NCBI GenBank assembly: GCA_022826865.1
Contig: JAJDUC010000001.1
Location: 62,001-126,000 of the forward strand
Reading direction: 5' to 3'
From: Anaerolineae bacterium
Lineage (GTDB): Bacteria; Chloroflexota; Anaerolineae; Aggregatilineales; Phototrophicaceae
DNA length: 64,000 nucleotides
Shown here one piece after another: positions 18,050 to 26,529 of this stretch (positions are counted from its first letter, which is position 1; each line of letters begins with the position of its first letter). Made by a program: the position numbers and the translations under genes. The notes beneath the pieces were generated by a model. It had not been told where the DNA came from and did no database searches. It was given only the letters and a program-made list of their open reading frames with translations.

Positions 18050-19435
18050 TCATTCGGCGCTTGAGTCATCTGGCCCTCCGGTCAACTTCGCCAGGTACTC
18101 GCCCTGCATGACATCGGAACCGGTCTGCTGAGAGATCACGCTGACCAATGGTCGGTTGACACGGCGGCGCCGATTGACACGGCGGCGTTCCGCCTGCGCC
18201 AGCGCATCGGGACGCGCGAGCACGATCACGCCTATCAGCGCGACCAACAGCAGGACGCCGACCAGCATCACCGGCAGTACATATTCAATGAAGAGAACTT
18301 GCCCAAGGGACTCGGGACTGCCGAATGCCGGCACAGCAACGGCGTCGGAAACCGCGGCGCGGTAACGGGGCAGGCTGCCCGGTATTCCCGGCTCCCGCGT
18401 GAGAATGCGCGTTTCGATGACCCCGCGCTCGGCATCGTAACTCCCCAGCGTTCGTAGCACGTTCTGCTCTTGATCGGCAATAGCCAGATTGTAAACGCCT
18501 TCGTCCAATTCAAGGCTCGCCTGTTCGCCGACGGGCAATTCGTCAATAAGCGTTCGGTGTGGAATCAGGCTGTTGCAGGCGCTGTCATCGCAGAGCGTTC
18601 CCCGCGCCGAATACTGCCCAATATCCACAAGAGTCACCTGCTTGTCCGGCACGGCGTTAAACAGGGTGAAGCGCATCTTTCCCACGCTCGGCGCGCTGAG
18701 ATTGTCTTCGCGCTGCGCGACTTCAAGCAAGCCCTCGGCGTTTTCAAAGAAGAAGACCGTATGGGCTGACCCGGGCGCAAGTGCAAGCGGCTGGCTATAG
18801 ACCGGACCGGAAGCATAGACGCCGTCGCTGACGCCGGCAATCGCGGCGTATTCGCCGGCGGCCAAGCTCGTGTAGGGCTGCGACATGTCGGTCGCCCCAT
18901 AGGTCACGGCGTCGAAGCGCAAGTCCTGCGCCCCTTCATCCAGGGCATCAAGCAGGACGTTGCCGCTGATGTTGCCGGCCAGCGGCATGGCGAAGCCCAT
19001 TTCCATCACGGTGAATTCTTCCGTCTCGCCACCCGGGATAGCGTTAATGACGCGAATTTGCGCCGGCGCTTCCGGTTGGGCCGCGGCATCGTCGCCAAAC
19101 ATATTCGATGCGATCGGGAAAGCAAAAATCAAAAGCAAAATGATAGCGACGGCCGTGCCGGCAAAGCTCAGCCAACGCATATTGCTCGAGGTGTCGCTGG
19201 TCGTTTCCGCGCCGAGCAACATGATAACAAACAGGAAGAGCACCATGATCGCGCCGGTGTACACGGTCACCTGCACCATCGCCAGGAAGGGCGCGTCCAG
19301 CATCAAATACAAGAAGGCGACGCAAGCAAAATTGACGATAAGGAAGAGGGCGCTGTGCACCGCGTTTTGCCGTGTCAGCATCATGCCGGCCGCTACGACC
19401 GCCACGATGCTCACTATCAGAAACAACCATTCCAT
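18050..19435 (-). CDS. nuoJ: NADH-quinone oxidoreductase subunit J with a ~255-residue extracytoplasmic insert (DUF4397-like)
   Basis: Encodes 461 residues; NuoJ is normally 165-220. TM1-TM4 lie at about residues 2-19, 26-46, 52-75 and 88-109, and include the TM3 segment VYTGAIMVLFLFVIMLLGAE typical of NuoJ (pi-bulge helix). TM5 is at about 378-407 (LFIEYVLPVMLVGVLLLVALI), followed by a basic tail of about 50 residues. Between TM4 and TM5, residues 115-370 form a soluble beta-rich insert with two similar repeats, IRVINAIPGG... (126-240) and MRFTLFNAVPDKQVTLVDIG... (253-345). These resemble DUF4397 repeats. By the known NuoJ topology this loop faces outside. The frame is unbroken. Its function in complex I is unknown. 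Confidence 0.93.
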   Translation of the reverse strand: MEWLFLIVSIVAVVAAGMMLTRQNAVHSALFLIVNFACVAFLYLMLDAPFLAMVQVTVYTGAIMVLFLFVIMLLGAETTSDTSSNMRWLSFAGTAVAIILLLIFAFPIASNMFGDDAAAQPEAPAQIRVINAIPGGETEEFTVMEMGFAMPLAGNISGNVLLDALDEGAQDLRFDAVTYGATDMSQPYTSLAAGEYAAIAGVSDGVYASGPVYSQPLALAPGSAHTVFFFENAEGLLEVAQREDNLSAPSVGKMRFTLFNAVPDKQVTLVDIGQYSARGTLCDDSACNSLIPHRTLIDELPVGEQASLELDEGVYNLAIADQEQNVLRTLGSYDAERGVIETRILTREPGIPGSLPRYRAAVSDAVAVPAFGSPESLGQVLFIEYVLPVMLVGVLLLVALIGVIVLARPDALAQAERRRVNRRRRVNRPLVSVISQQTGSDVMQGEYLAKLTGGPDDSSAE

Positions 19436-19548
19436 ACGAGCTAATTCCCACCACGGACGCGATTGCGCATTTTAGTACAAACCCGGTCGCCCTTCAATTT
19501 GCATTCCAGTTGCGTTCCGGCTTGGTTCATGACGGCATTCGTACCCGG

Positions 19549-20043
19549 TTAGTCCGGGTCTTCCATATCGGGTATGGAGCGATCGAATGCGCCCGCTTCA
19601 ACTTGCTGCGGCGTTTCCGACGCGCCCAGGATCGGGGCGTCGATCAGCATCTCTTTGGTATAGATCGCGTCACGCCGATCGGTGAAAGACATCTGATGCT
19701 CATGGCCGAGTTGAATGGCTTCGGTCGGGCAGGCGTCTTCGCAATAGCCACAGAAAATGCAGCGCAGCATATTGATCTCATAGGTTTTGGCGTAACGCTC
19801 GCCGGGGCTGTAGCGCTCGTCATCGGTGTTTTCCGCCGCCTCAACCCAAATGGCATCGGCCGGGCAGGCCGCCGCGCACAAGGAACAGCCGATGCATTTT
19901 TCCAAGCCGTTCTCATAGCGGCGCAGATGATGCCGCCCCTTGTAACGGTCGTGGAATTTTTGCACCTGTTCGGGATACTGCACCGTCACGGCATCATCCA
20001 TCAGGTGTTTCAAGGTTGTGGCAAAGCCCTTAACAACATGCAT
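19549..20043 (-). CDS. nuoI: NADH-quinone oxidoreductase subunit I (2x [4Fe-4S])
   Basis: Encodes 164 residues carrying two ferredoxin-type motifs, CIGCSLCAAACP and CIFCGYCEDACP. These bind clusters N6a and N6b, which pass electrons from the peripheral arm to NuoB. The length is normal. The 113-bp gap before nuoJ is the largest in the distal part of the operon, and I see no gene in it. Confidence 0.97.
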   Translation of the reverse strand: MHVVKGFATTLKHLMDDAVTVQYPEQVQKFHDRYKGRHHLRRYENGLEKCIGCSLCAAACPADAIWVEAAENTDDERYSPGERYAKTYEINMLRCIFCGYCEDACPTEAIQLGHEHQMSFTDRRDAIYTKEMLIDAPILGASETPQQVEAGAFDRSIPDMEDPD

Positions 20044-20112
20044 TGCGCCCCACCTCTACTTCTCGTCGACCAGAAATTGTTTTCTCTATGCGTCCAGCCT
20101 GCGGACTCAACA

Positions 20113-21684
20113 TTAATCGCCCGCGGTTTCGATCGCGGTCTCGCCGCTCTCGAGCCTTCGGTCTTCGTCCGGCGTCCGCCCCAAGCGCGCCATGCCCTCG
20201 AGCGCGCGGACCTGGAAGCGAATCTGCGCCATTGGTATTGCGATCAACATGCCCACCAAGTGAACCAGCGCCCAGCCCAAACCTCGGCGCTCGCCTGTGT
20301 AGGCCGGATCGTCCTCAAGCGGTATCGCCTCTTCACTGTCTTGTTCCCGGCTCAAGCGCCGCAGCGCAATCGCGCCAAGGAGAAGCGCAATGATGAAGAC
20401 GACGCCGGAAATAAAGGGATAGGCGCTGCCGCCCAGGGCATCGCCAACTACAATCGATACCGCCGTCCAGGCGACCGCCAGCAATCCCAGCGGTATCATC
20501 ACTTTCCATCCGAATTGCATCAGCCGGTCATAGCGAATGCGCGGGAGCGTGGCGCGAATCCAGATCATGCCGCAAAGCATCAGGACTACTTTCAAAATGA
20601 AAATGACCGGCGCCAGCAGCGGCAGGCCGTCCATGGGCCAGAGATGATAGCCGCCGAAGAATACCGCGATCGCCACCAGGCTCACGGCGATCATGCCCAG
20701 GTATTCCGCCATCATAAAGAGGGCGAACTTCATACCGCTGTATTCGGTCATATAACCTTGCGTCAATTCCTGCTCGGCCTCGGTCAAATCGAAGGGAGCG
20801 CGGTTCGTTTCGGCCAGCAGCGCCAGGATGAGCACGGCCGCCGCCAGCGGATTTTGAAATACAAGCCAATCCCAGATATTTCGCTGCGCGTCAATGATAT
20901 CGCCAATCGCCATGCTGCCGACAATCATCACCGGCACGGCCAGGGTCAAGGCAAAACTCAACTCATAACTGATCATCTGCGCCGAGGCGCGCAAGGCGCC
21001 CAACATGGCGTATTTGTTGTCGCTTGACCAACCCGCCAGCACGACGCCGTAGGTCGCGATGCTGGTTATGGCAATCACCCAAAGGATACCGACATTGGAA
21101 TCAACCAAGCCTTGGGGCACCTGGAACCAGACATCGCCGAGCGAAGGCGCGAACCAGGGCAAAACGATATCCGGGCCCATCGGGATCACGGCGGCAATCA
21201 TCAAAATCGGAATGACTTTGATCATCGGCGCCAGGCGGAATACCCACTTGTCAGCGCCCGCCGGTAGAAGGTCTTCTTTGAATACCAGCTTGACGCCATC
21301 GGCGGCCGGCTGCATGAACCCCAGCGGACCAACGCGGTTCGGCCCCACGCGATGCTGCAAGAAAGCCAGCAGGCGGCGCTCCAGCAACGTGGTATAGGCA
21401 AAGCCGGTGACGATGACAAAGGCGAAGCCCGCGGCAAAAACAATCGGCCAAAGCGCGGAGCATCCGGCGTCGTCCTCGCATTGAATCACATTCTGAACGC
21501 GCGCTTCCGGATTGAGCAGCATGCCAATTGCGCCTTCGCGCCCATTCAGGTTCCCCGCGGCGTCGAAGCCGATCCAGGCGGCTATCGCGCCGAGATTGGC
21601 AATAATCAATGCCACAGCCACCACAGTGACGACGATGAATGCAATGACGCCCAGGGCAATGCCAATCTTGAGGTTACGGCTCAT
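20113..21684 (-). CDS. nuoH: NADH-quinone oxidoreductase subunit H, extended at both ends
   Basis: Encodes 523 residues compared with about 320-360 for typical NuoH. The core is clear: ERRLLAFLQHRVGPNRVGPLGFMQPAADGVKLVFKED (quinone-site loop), AETNRAPFDLTEAEQELTQGYMTEYSGMKFALF and WIRATLPRIRYDRLMQFGWKV. An added N-terminal helix and an outward loop with two cysteines (QCEDDAGCSALWP) occupy residues 1-75. After the core come an additional hydrophobic segment and a charged C-terminal tail (RRLSREQDSEEA). The stop is 69 bp before nuoI and the start 18 bp after nuoG. Confidence 0.96.
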   Translation of the reverse strand: MSRNLKIGIALGVIAFIVVTVVAVALIIANLGAIAAWIGFDAAGNLNGREGAIGMLLNPEARVQNVIQCEDDAGCSALWPIVFAAGFAFVIVTGFAYTTLLERRLLAFLQHRVGPNRVGPLGFMQPAADGVKLVFKEDLLPAGADKWVFRLAPMIKVIPILMIAAVIPMGPDIVLPWFAPSLGDVWFQVPQGLVDSNVGILWVIAITSIATYGVVLAGWSSDNKYAMLGALRASAQMISYELSFALTLAVPVMIVGSMAIGDIIDAQRNIWDWLVFQNPLAAAVLILALLAETNRAPFDLTEAEQELTQGYMTEYSGMKFALFMMAEYLGMIAVSLVAIAVFFGGYHLWPMDGLPLLAPVIFILKVVLMLCGMIWIRATLPRIRYDRLMQFGWKVMIPLGLLAVAWTAVSIVVGDALGGSAYPFISGVVFIIALLLGAIALRRLSREQDSEEAIPLEDDPAYTGERRGLGWALVHLVGMLIAIPMAQIRFQVRALEGMARLGRTPDEDRRLESGETAIETAGD

Positions 21685-21702
21685 ATCCAGCTTCCTCTAC
21701 CG

Positions 21703-24237
21703 TCAGTCGCCCGCGGCGACCGCTTCCGCCACGCGGCTTATTTTGCCCGGAGTGGGCGTCAAGGGTATCGCTTCATCCGCTATGTGTCGCGGCAGCGCCA
21801 CTATACCCTTTGCGATGTCGCCGCCGAGCGTCGCCCGCGCCCGAACCGTCGCTTCACCAGCTTGAATCTTGATAAGATCGCCCGGGCCGATGCCCAGCAG
21901 CGCCGCGTCTTCGTCGTGGATAATCGCATAAGGCGCGGGCACACGCGCCTCCATCAACAGCGACGGACGGAAATTGCGCTGCCGATTGTAAAGCCGGGTA
22001 ACGGGCACAATCAACAGGTCATCGTCTCCGGCGGAGACATCGGCATATTCGGGCAAGCGGCGGGGCTTCAGCCGGCGGTTCTTATCGGCTCGCGACGCTA
22101 TCTGCATCCCCAGGCCGCCGGTGTTGTTATAAGCGGCGCCGCCATAATATAGATCGCGACCGCCGACATCGGGGAATTGACGCTTCACCTGCGCCAGCGC
22201 TTTGTAACTCACATTCTCAAAGGCATCAATGCTTCTGCTCAGCTCAAGCATGACAGCGGCCGCCGACGGCTTGAGATGGCTCATGCCCAAAGACTGACGG
22301 ATGCTGCCGAAGAGCTTCCAGGCGGGCAAAGACTGCCCGACCGGTCCCTGCGCCAGATAGAAGCGCTGCACACGCCGCTCGCCATTGACGAAGCTGCCAT
22401 CGCGTTCGGCAAAACTTTGAATGGGCAGGACAAAATCGGCGCATTCGGAGATGCCATCATCGAAGAAGTTGGCGTAGATGACGGTTTCGACCTTTTCCAA
22501 CCAGTCGCGCGCGGTCGGATCATCATCCAGCAATTCCGCCTGAGCCACAATCAGGGCGCGGGGTGGATCCGCCATGATGTCTGCGCTCGCTTCCGGCGTG
22601 AAACCCAGATAGTGCAAACCCATGCCGTTGGGCCCGGGCAAAGGCGAAAGGAGACCATTGTTGCGCCGCCCCATGTGATCGCTCTCAATCAGAAAGTTCG
22701 CTGCCGCTTGCGCCAGGGCCTTGCTGCCCGACAGGGTCAAGCCTTCGGCGCCAGCCACGATGACCAGATTCTCGGCCTCGGCCAATCGCTCGGCAATTGC
22801 CCGGTGTCTCGTCATGAGATCGCGCATCACGGCGACCGCTTCACCGGCGCCGTAGCGTATGGCATCCCCTTCGACCACCTTGTCATTGCGCGCGCCTTGC
22901 AAGGCGAAGTCTTCCATGCGACTGTGGCGGGAGTTGGCGACAACCAGGTATGCGCCGCGGTCCTGGGCCTCCTTGAGCCGCAGGCGCCAGATCGGCACTT
23001 CTTCTTCCAGATCGGTCGCGATAACGAGGATGGCGTCGCCGCGGCCGAGTTGACCGAGGTTGCTGCCCAAGCCAATTCCATATTGGGCGACGGCGTCGGC
23101 GCCCCCATGCGTGGGCGGCCAGGCCCCCAGGCGCGATCCACCCAGCCCTTCGACAAGGCGCCGCAACTCCCAGAGGTCTTCATTCGACATCCCGCTGCCG
23201 GCGATTGCCGCGATATCGCTGCCGGCCGCGCGCAGCGCCTCCGCCATGGCGGAAAGCGCAGCTTCCCATGAAGAATCGCGCAGGGCGCCGCCGGACCCGA
23301 TCTGCGGCATTTGCAGGCGATCGTCGCTGCGCGTGAAATGATGACCAAAGCGTGTCTTGTCGCTGATCCAGATTTCGTTGACGGCTTCATTCTGCCGCGG
23401 CATCACGCGCTTGATTTGCGCTTTGCCGCCGAAATCCCGGTCGATTCGCATGCTCAGGCTGATGTTTTCACCGGCGGCATCCCAAGGGGAGATGCTCGGC
23501 ACATCGGTCAACTCCCAAGGGCGTGCGCCAAAGCGAAAATCGGCCGTGGTCAAGGCGCCAACGGGACAGATATCGGTTGTGTTCCCGCTGAAATAAGTGT
23601 CGAATCCGGGGTCCGAATTGGTGATTATCTGCAGCCTGCGTCCGCGTTCGTGAAATGCCAAGACATCGTCGCCAACGATTTCATCCTGGAAGCGGACGCA
23701 GCGCGCGCATTGTATACAGCGTTCCTGGTCAAGGAAGACCAGATCGCCCAAGGGATAATGTTTCGCCAATAATTGTTTGTCTTCAAAATACATTCGCGAT
23801 GCCTGCGGGCCGTGACGCATGGTCAGGTTTTGCAGCGGACACTCGCCACCCTTGTCACAGATCGGGCAATCCAGCGGATGGCTTGTCAGCAAGAATTCGA
23901 GCACATCATTGCGCGCGTCAATCACTTGCTGGGTGCTGGTCTTCACATGCATGCCATCGCTGACCACCGTTGTGCAAGCCGTCTGCAATTTGGGGAAATA
24001 ACGGATCTGCGGACTGCCATCCTCGTTGAGCATCACATCGCCGGTCGCTCGGTCGCGCGCCGGCGTTCCCAACTCCACCAGGCACATGCGGCACATGCCC
24101 ACTGGCTCCATCTTGGGGTGATAACAGAAGACGGGAATATCGTTGCCCGCGTGCCACTTGGCGGCGTCGACCAAGTTCGACCCAGCGGCTACCTCATATT
24201 CGGTTCCATCGATGTTGATCTTCACCGTGTCGGCCAT
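21703..24237 (-). CDS. nuoG: NADH-quinone oxidoreductase subunit G
   Basis: Encodes 844 residues. The N-terminal 2Fe-2S domain (CYHPKMEPVGMCRMC, then the cysteine of LQTACTTVV) is followed by the His-ligated 4Fe-4S site (HPLDCPICDKGGECPL) and a further 4Fe-4S site (CIQCARC plus TDICPVGAL). The rest is a molybdopterin-oxidoreductase-like domain without a cofactor role in complex I. It abuts the small TPR gene exactly, its ATG being next to that gene's stop, which suggests translational coupling. Confidence 0.96.
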   Translation of the reverse strand: MADTVKINIDGTEYEVAAGSNLVDAAKWHAGNDIPVFCYHPKMEPVGMCRMCLVELGTPARDRATGDVMLNEDGSPQIRYFPKLQTACTTVVSDGMHVKTSTQQVIDARNDVLEFLLTSHPLDCPICDKGGECPLQNLTMRHGPQASRMYFEDKQLLAKHYPLGDLVFLDQERCIQCARCVRFQDEIVGDDVLAFHERGRRLQIITNSDPGFDTYFSGNTTDICPVGALTTADFRFGARPWELTDVPSISPWDAAGENISLSMRIDRDFGGKAQIKRVMPRQNEAVNEIWISDKTRFGHHFTRSDDRLQMPQIGSGGALRDSSWEAALSAMAEALRAAGSDIAAIAGSGMSNEDLWELRRLVEGLGGSRLGAWPPTHGGADAVAQYGIGLGSNLGQLGRGDAILVIATDLEEEVPIWRLRLKEAQDRGAYLVVANSRHSRMEDFALQGARNDKVVEGDAIRYGAGEAVAVMRDLMTRHRAIAERLAEAENLVIVAGAEGLTLSGSKALAQAAANFLIESDHMGRRNNGLLSPLPGPNGMGLHYLGFTPEASADIMADPPRALIVAQAELLDDDPTARDWLEKVETVIYANFFDDGISECADFVLPIQSFAERDGSFVNGERRVQRFYLAQGPVGQSLPAWKLFGSIRQSLGMSHLKPSAAAVMLELSRSIDAFENVSYKALAQVKRQFPDVGGRDLYYGGAAYNNTGGLGMQIASRADKNRRLKPRRLPEYADVSAGDDDLLIVPVTRLYNRQRNFRPSLLMEARVPAPYAIIHDEDAALLGIGPGDLIKIQAGEATVRARATLGGDIAKGIVALPRHIADEAIPLTPTPGKISRVAEAVAAGD

Positions 24238-24597
24238 TCACGCCTCCAGTATTGCAAACCGCCGCTGACCGCCAGAATCAGGCAATCTGCGCGCCGCCTC
24301 TTTGCTGCCATACAAGGCGCGATCGCGCATGACCTGTTCGACAACCCGCCAGCCACTTGCGTCATCCAGCCCTGTGATCAATTCCAACGCCGCCTCAAAG
24401 TCCGCCGCTGCGCTTTCGCATTCACCGCGCTCCAGATGCAATTCTCCACGCAGCGCCAAATGAGTGAAGGACGCCGGCGTTTCAGTAATCCGCGCGTCCA
24501 AATCGCGCAGCCGGCGGCGTTGCGCGCGCTCCCGCTCCCGCCGCGACTGAAAAAGCAACCGCAGCCAACGCCCCAAGCGACCTCGCTGATTCGTCAT
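24238..24597 (-). CDS. Small TPR-like protein embedded in the nuo operon
   Basis: Encodes 119 residues starting MTNQRGRLGRWLRLLF. A strongly basic N-terminus (about residues 1-35, with RRERERAQRRRLRDLDAR) is followed by one or two TPR-like helical pairs (FTHLALRGELHLERGECESAAADFEAALELI). There is no cysteine cluster and no membrane helix. It lies between nuoF and nuoG, with its stop touching the nuoG start and its ATG 25 bp after nuoF. It is not a standard complex I subunit. An assembly or supernumerary role is inference from position only. The reading frame stays open upstream, but the ATG at 24597 avoids overlap with nuoF. Confidence 0.7.
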   Translation of the reverse strand: MTNQRGRLGRWLRLLFQSRRERERAQRRRLRDLDARITETPASFTHLALRGELHLERGECESAAADFEAALELITGLDDASGWRVVEQVMRDRALYGSKEAARRLPDSGGQRRFAILEA

Positions 24598-24622
24598 ATA
24601 CCTCACCGTCGCTGTCGCCGGG

Positions 24623-25873
24623 TCAAGCCTGGACATGCTGAGCGAAATCTTCGGGAAAGTGACGGATCGTATGAATGATCGGATTGGCGGCGAAATCACC
24701 CAAAGCGCAGAGCGTCGTTCCCGCCATATTCTCCGCCACATCAGCGATGCGCTTGACATCGTCGGGCGAGCCGCGTCCATCGAGAATCCGATCGATCACC
24801 TTGTCCAGCCAATACGTGCCTTCGCGGCAAGGCGTGCATTTTCCGCAGCTTTCGTGCTTGAAGAACTTGGTCACTTTCGAAGCAACCCAGGTCATATCCA
24901 CGGTCTCATCCATTATAATGATGGAAGCCGAGCCGATGATTGTGCCGATGCTTTCGGCGTCTTCATAGCTCATCGGCGTATCAAGCACTTCGTCCGTCAA
25001 TGGCACAATCGGCCCGGAGCCACCCGATGGCAGCATCGCCTTAAAGGGGCGATCTTCATGCAGCGGTCCACCGGCATGCTCATAGAGCAGCTCGCGGAAA
25101 CTTGTGCCCATTGGCAATTCATAATTGCCCGGCCGTTTCACATGGCCGCTGACGCAATAAACTTTGTTGCCACTGCTTTGGGCTGTTCCAATCGCCTTGA
25201 AAGCATCCGCGCCTTCGGTCATGATGAAGGGGACGTTCGCCAAGGTCTCCACATTGTTGACGACGGTCGCTTCTTTATATAAACCGCCACCCTTCTGCGC
25301 TGGAAATGGCGGTCGGACGCGCGGCTGGCCCAGATAGCCTTCCAGGCTATTGAGCAGCGCGCTCTCTTCGCCGCAGATGTAAGCGCCGGCGCCCAAATGG
25401 GTATAGACCTCGCAGTCATATCCGGAGTCCATGATGTTGCTGCCGACATAAGCTTTCTCGCGCAGGGCGTCAATGCATGCGTCCAACTGATCGCCAATAT
25501 CCCAAAATTCCCCGCGCAAATAGATATAAACGGCCTTGGCCTGAATCGCATAGGCGCAAATTAGCGAACCCTCGATCAGCTGATAGGGATTCTCCTCCAT
25601 AATCTCGCGATCTTTGAAGGTTCCCGTCTCGCTTTCATCGGCGTTGACCGTCACGAATTTGACCGGCTCATGCTGCGGGATGAAGCTCCACTTGACGCCA
25701 GTGGGGAAGCCGGCGCCGCCGCGGCCGCGCAGACCTGAAGCCTTGACGATATCAATGACCTCAGCCGGCTGCATCGCAAGCGCTTTCTTCAGTCCTGTGA
25801 AACCGTCGTGCGCTTCATAAACATCAAACGCTTTGATATTCGCTATATCGCGTCCGCGCAGAAGAATGTGCAT
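24623..25873 (-). CDS. nuoF: NADH-quinone oxidoreductase subunit F (FMN, NADH site)
   Basis: Encodes 416 residues. The NADH-dehydrogenase catalytic subunit shows the glycine-rich nucleotide and FMN motifs GLRGRGGAGFPTGVKW and GAGAYICGEESALLNSLEG, and the N3 cluster motif ESCGKCTPCREGTYW with the distal cysteine in TTLCALGDF. The length is normal. It lies 57 bp after nuoE. Confidence 0.97.
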   Translation of the reverse strand: MHILLRGRDIANIKAFDVYEAHDGFTGLKKALAMQPAEVIDIVKASGLRGRGGAGFPTGVKWSFIPQHEPVKFVTVNADESETGTFKDREIMEENPYQLIEGSLICAYAIQAKAVYIYLRGEFWDIGDQLDACIDALREKAYVGSNIMDSGYDCEVYTHLGAGAYICGEESALLNSLEGYLGQPRVRPPFPAQKGGGLYKEATVVNNVETLANVPFIMTEGADAFKAIGTAQSSGNKVYCVSGHVKRPGNYELPMGTSFRELLYEHAGGPLHEDRPFKAMLPSGGSGPIVPLTDEVLDTPMSYEDAESIGTIIGSASIIIMDETVDMTWVASKVTKFFKHESCGKCTPCREGTYWLDKVIDRILDGRGSPDDVKRIADVAENMAGTTLCALGDFAANPIIHTIRHFPEDFAQHVQA

Positions 25874-25930
25874 AATCGCCCTTAAATCGATAATTCCGGC
25901 GAGACCGCTTTCGCCGTCTCCGCCCTCGGC

Positions 25931-26437
25931 TCAGCCAGTCCCGTTGGCTGATTGAGCCGCCTCCTGGCGCCACTTGGCCAAGAGCGCCCGCATCTTATCC
26001 TGATCCAGGTTCTCGATGTAGCGGAAATTGCATTGGAGCATCGGCGCTTGATCACAGGCGGCCAGGCACATCACGTGCTCGACGGTGAACATGCCGTCCG
26101 CGCTCGTCTCGCCATCGGCAACGCCCAACTCCTCTTTCAACCATGCGTAGAAATCGTCCGCCCCGTTCAATGCGCAAGGGAGATCGGTACAAACATGCAG
26201 CCAGTATTTGCCTTTTGGCTTCTCCGAATACATCGTGTAAAAACCAGCGATCGACTTGACCTGGGTCGGATCGAGATTCAGTATCTGCGCGACCTCGCTG
26301 ATGCCCTCGGCATTAACCCAGCCATATTCCTCTTGCGCAATGTAGAGCAAGGGCATCACCGCCGAGCGCGTCGTCTCGTATTTTGCGAGGTGTTCCTTGA
26401 CACGCTCTTCGTACTTCGGGTTTCCGATGATCGCCAT
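25931..26437 (-). CDS. nuoE: NADH-quinone oxidoreductase subunit E (2Fe-2S)
   Basis: Encodes 168 residues of the thioredoxin-like 2Fe-2S subunit holding cluster N1a. The four ligands are in VCTDLPCALNGADDF and MCLAACDQAPM. The N-terminal helical part (PLLYIAQEEYGWVNAEGISEVA) is typical. It sits between nuoD and nuoF. Confidence 0.96.
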   Translation of the reverse strand: MAIIGNPKYEERVKEHLAKYETTRSAVMPLLYIAQEEYGWVNAEGISEVAQILNLDPTQVKSIAGFYTMYSEKPKGKYWLHVCTDLPCALNGADDFYAWLKEELGVADGETSADGMFTVEHVMCLAACDQAPMLQCNFRYIENLDQDKMRALLAKWRQEAAQSANGTG

Positions 26438-26529
26438 GAATTACTTTCCTTCACTGATGGATCCGCTATGCCAGCGCGGCAATCCATCACCGAGTTTCTT
26501 CCCGGCGCCGGCTTTCATAGACTGGACTG

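Noticed and set aside
19372..21027. 551-codon plus-strand open frame across nuoI and nuoH
   Set aside because: It spans two opposite-strand genes and their gap, with no start site or protein-like pattern.
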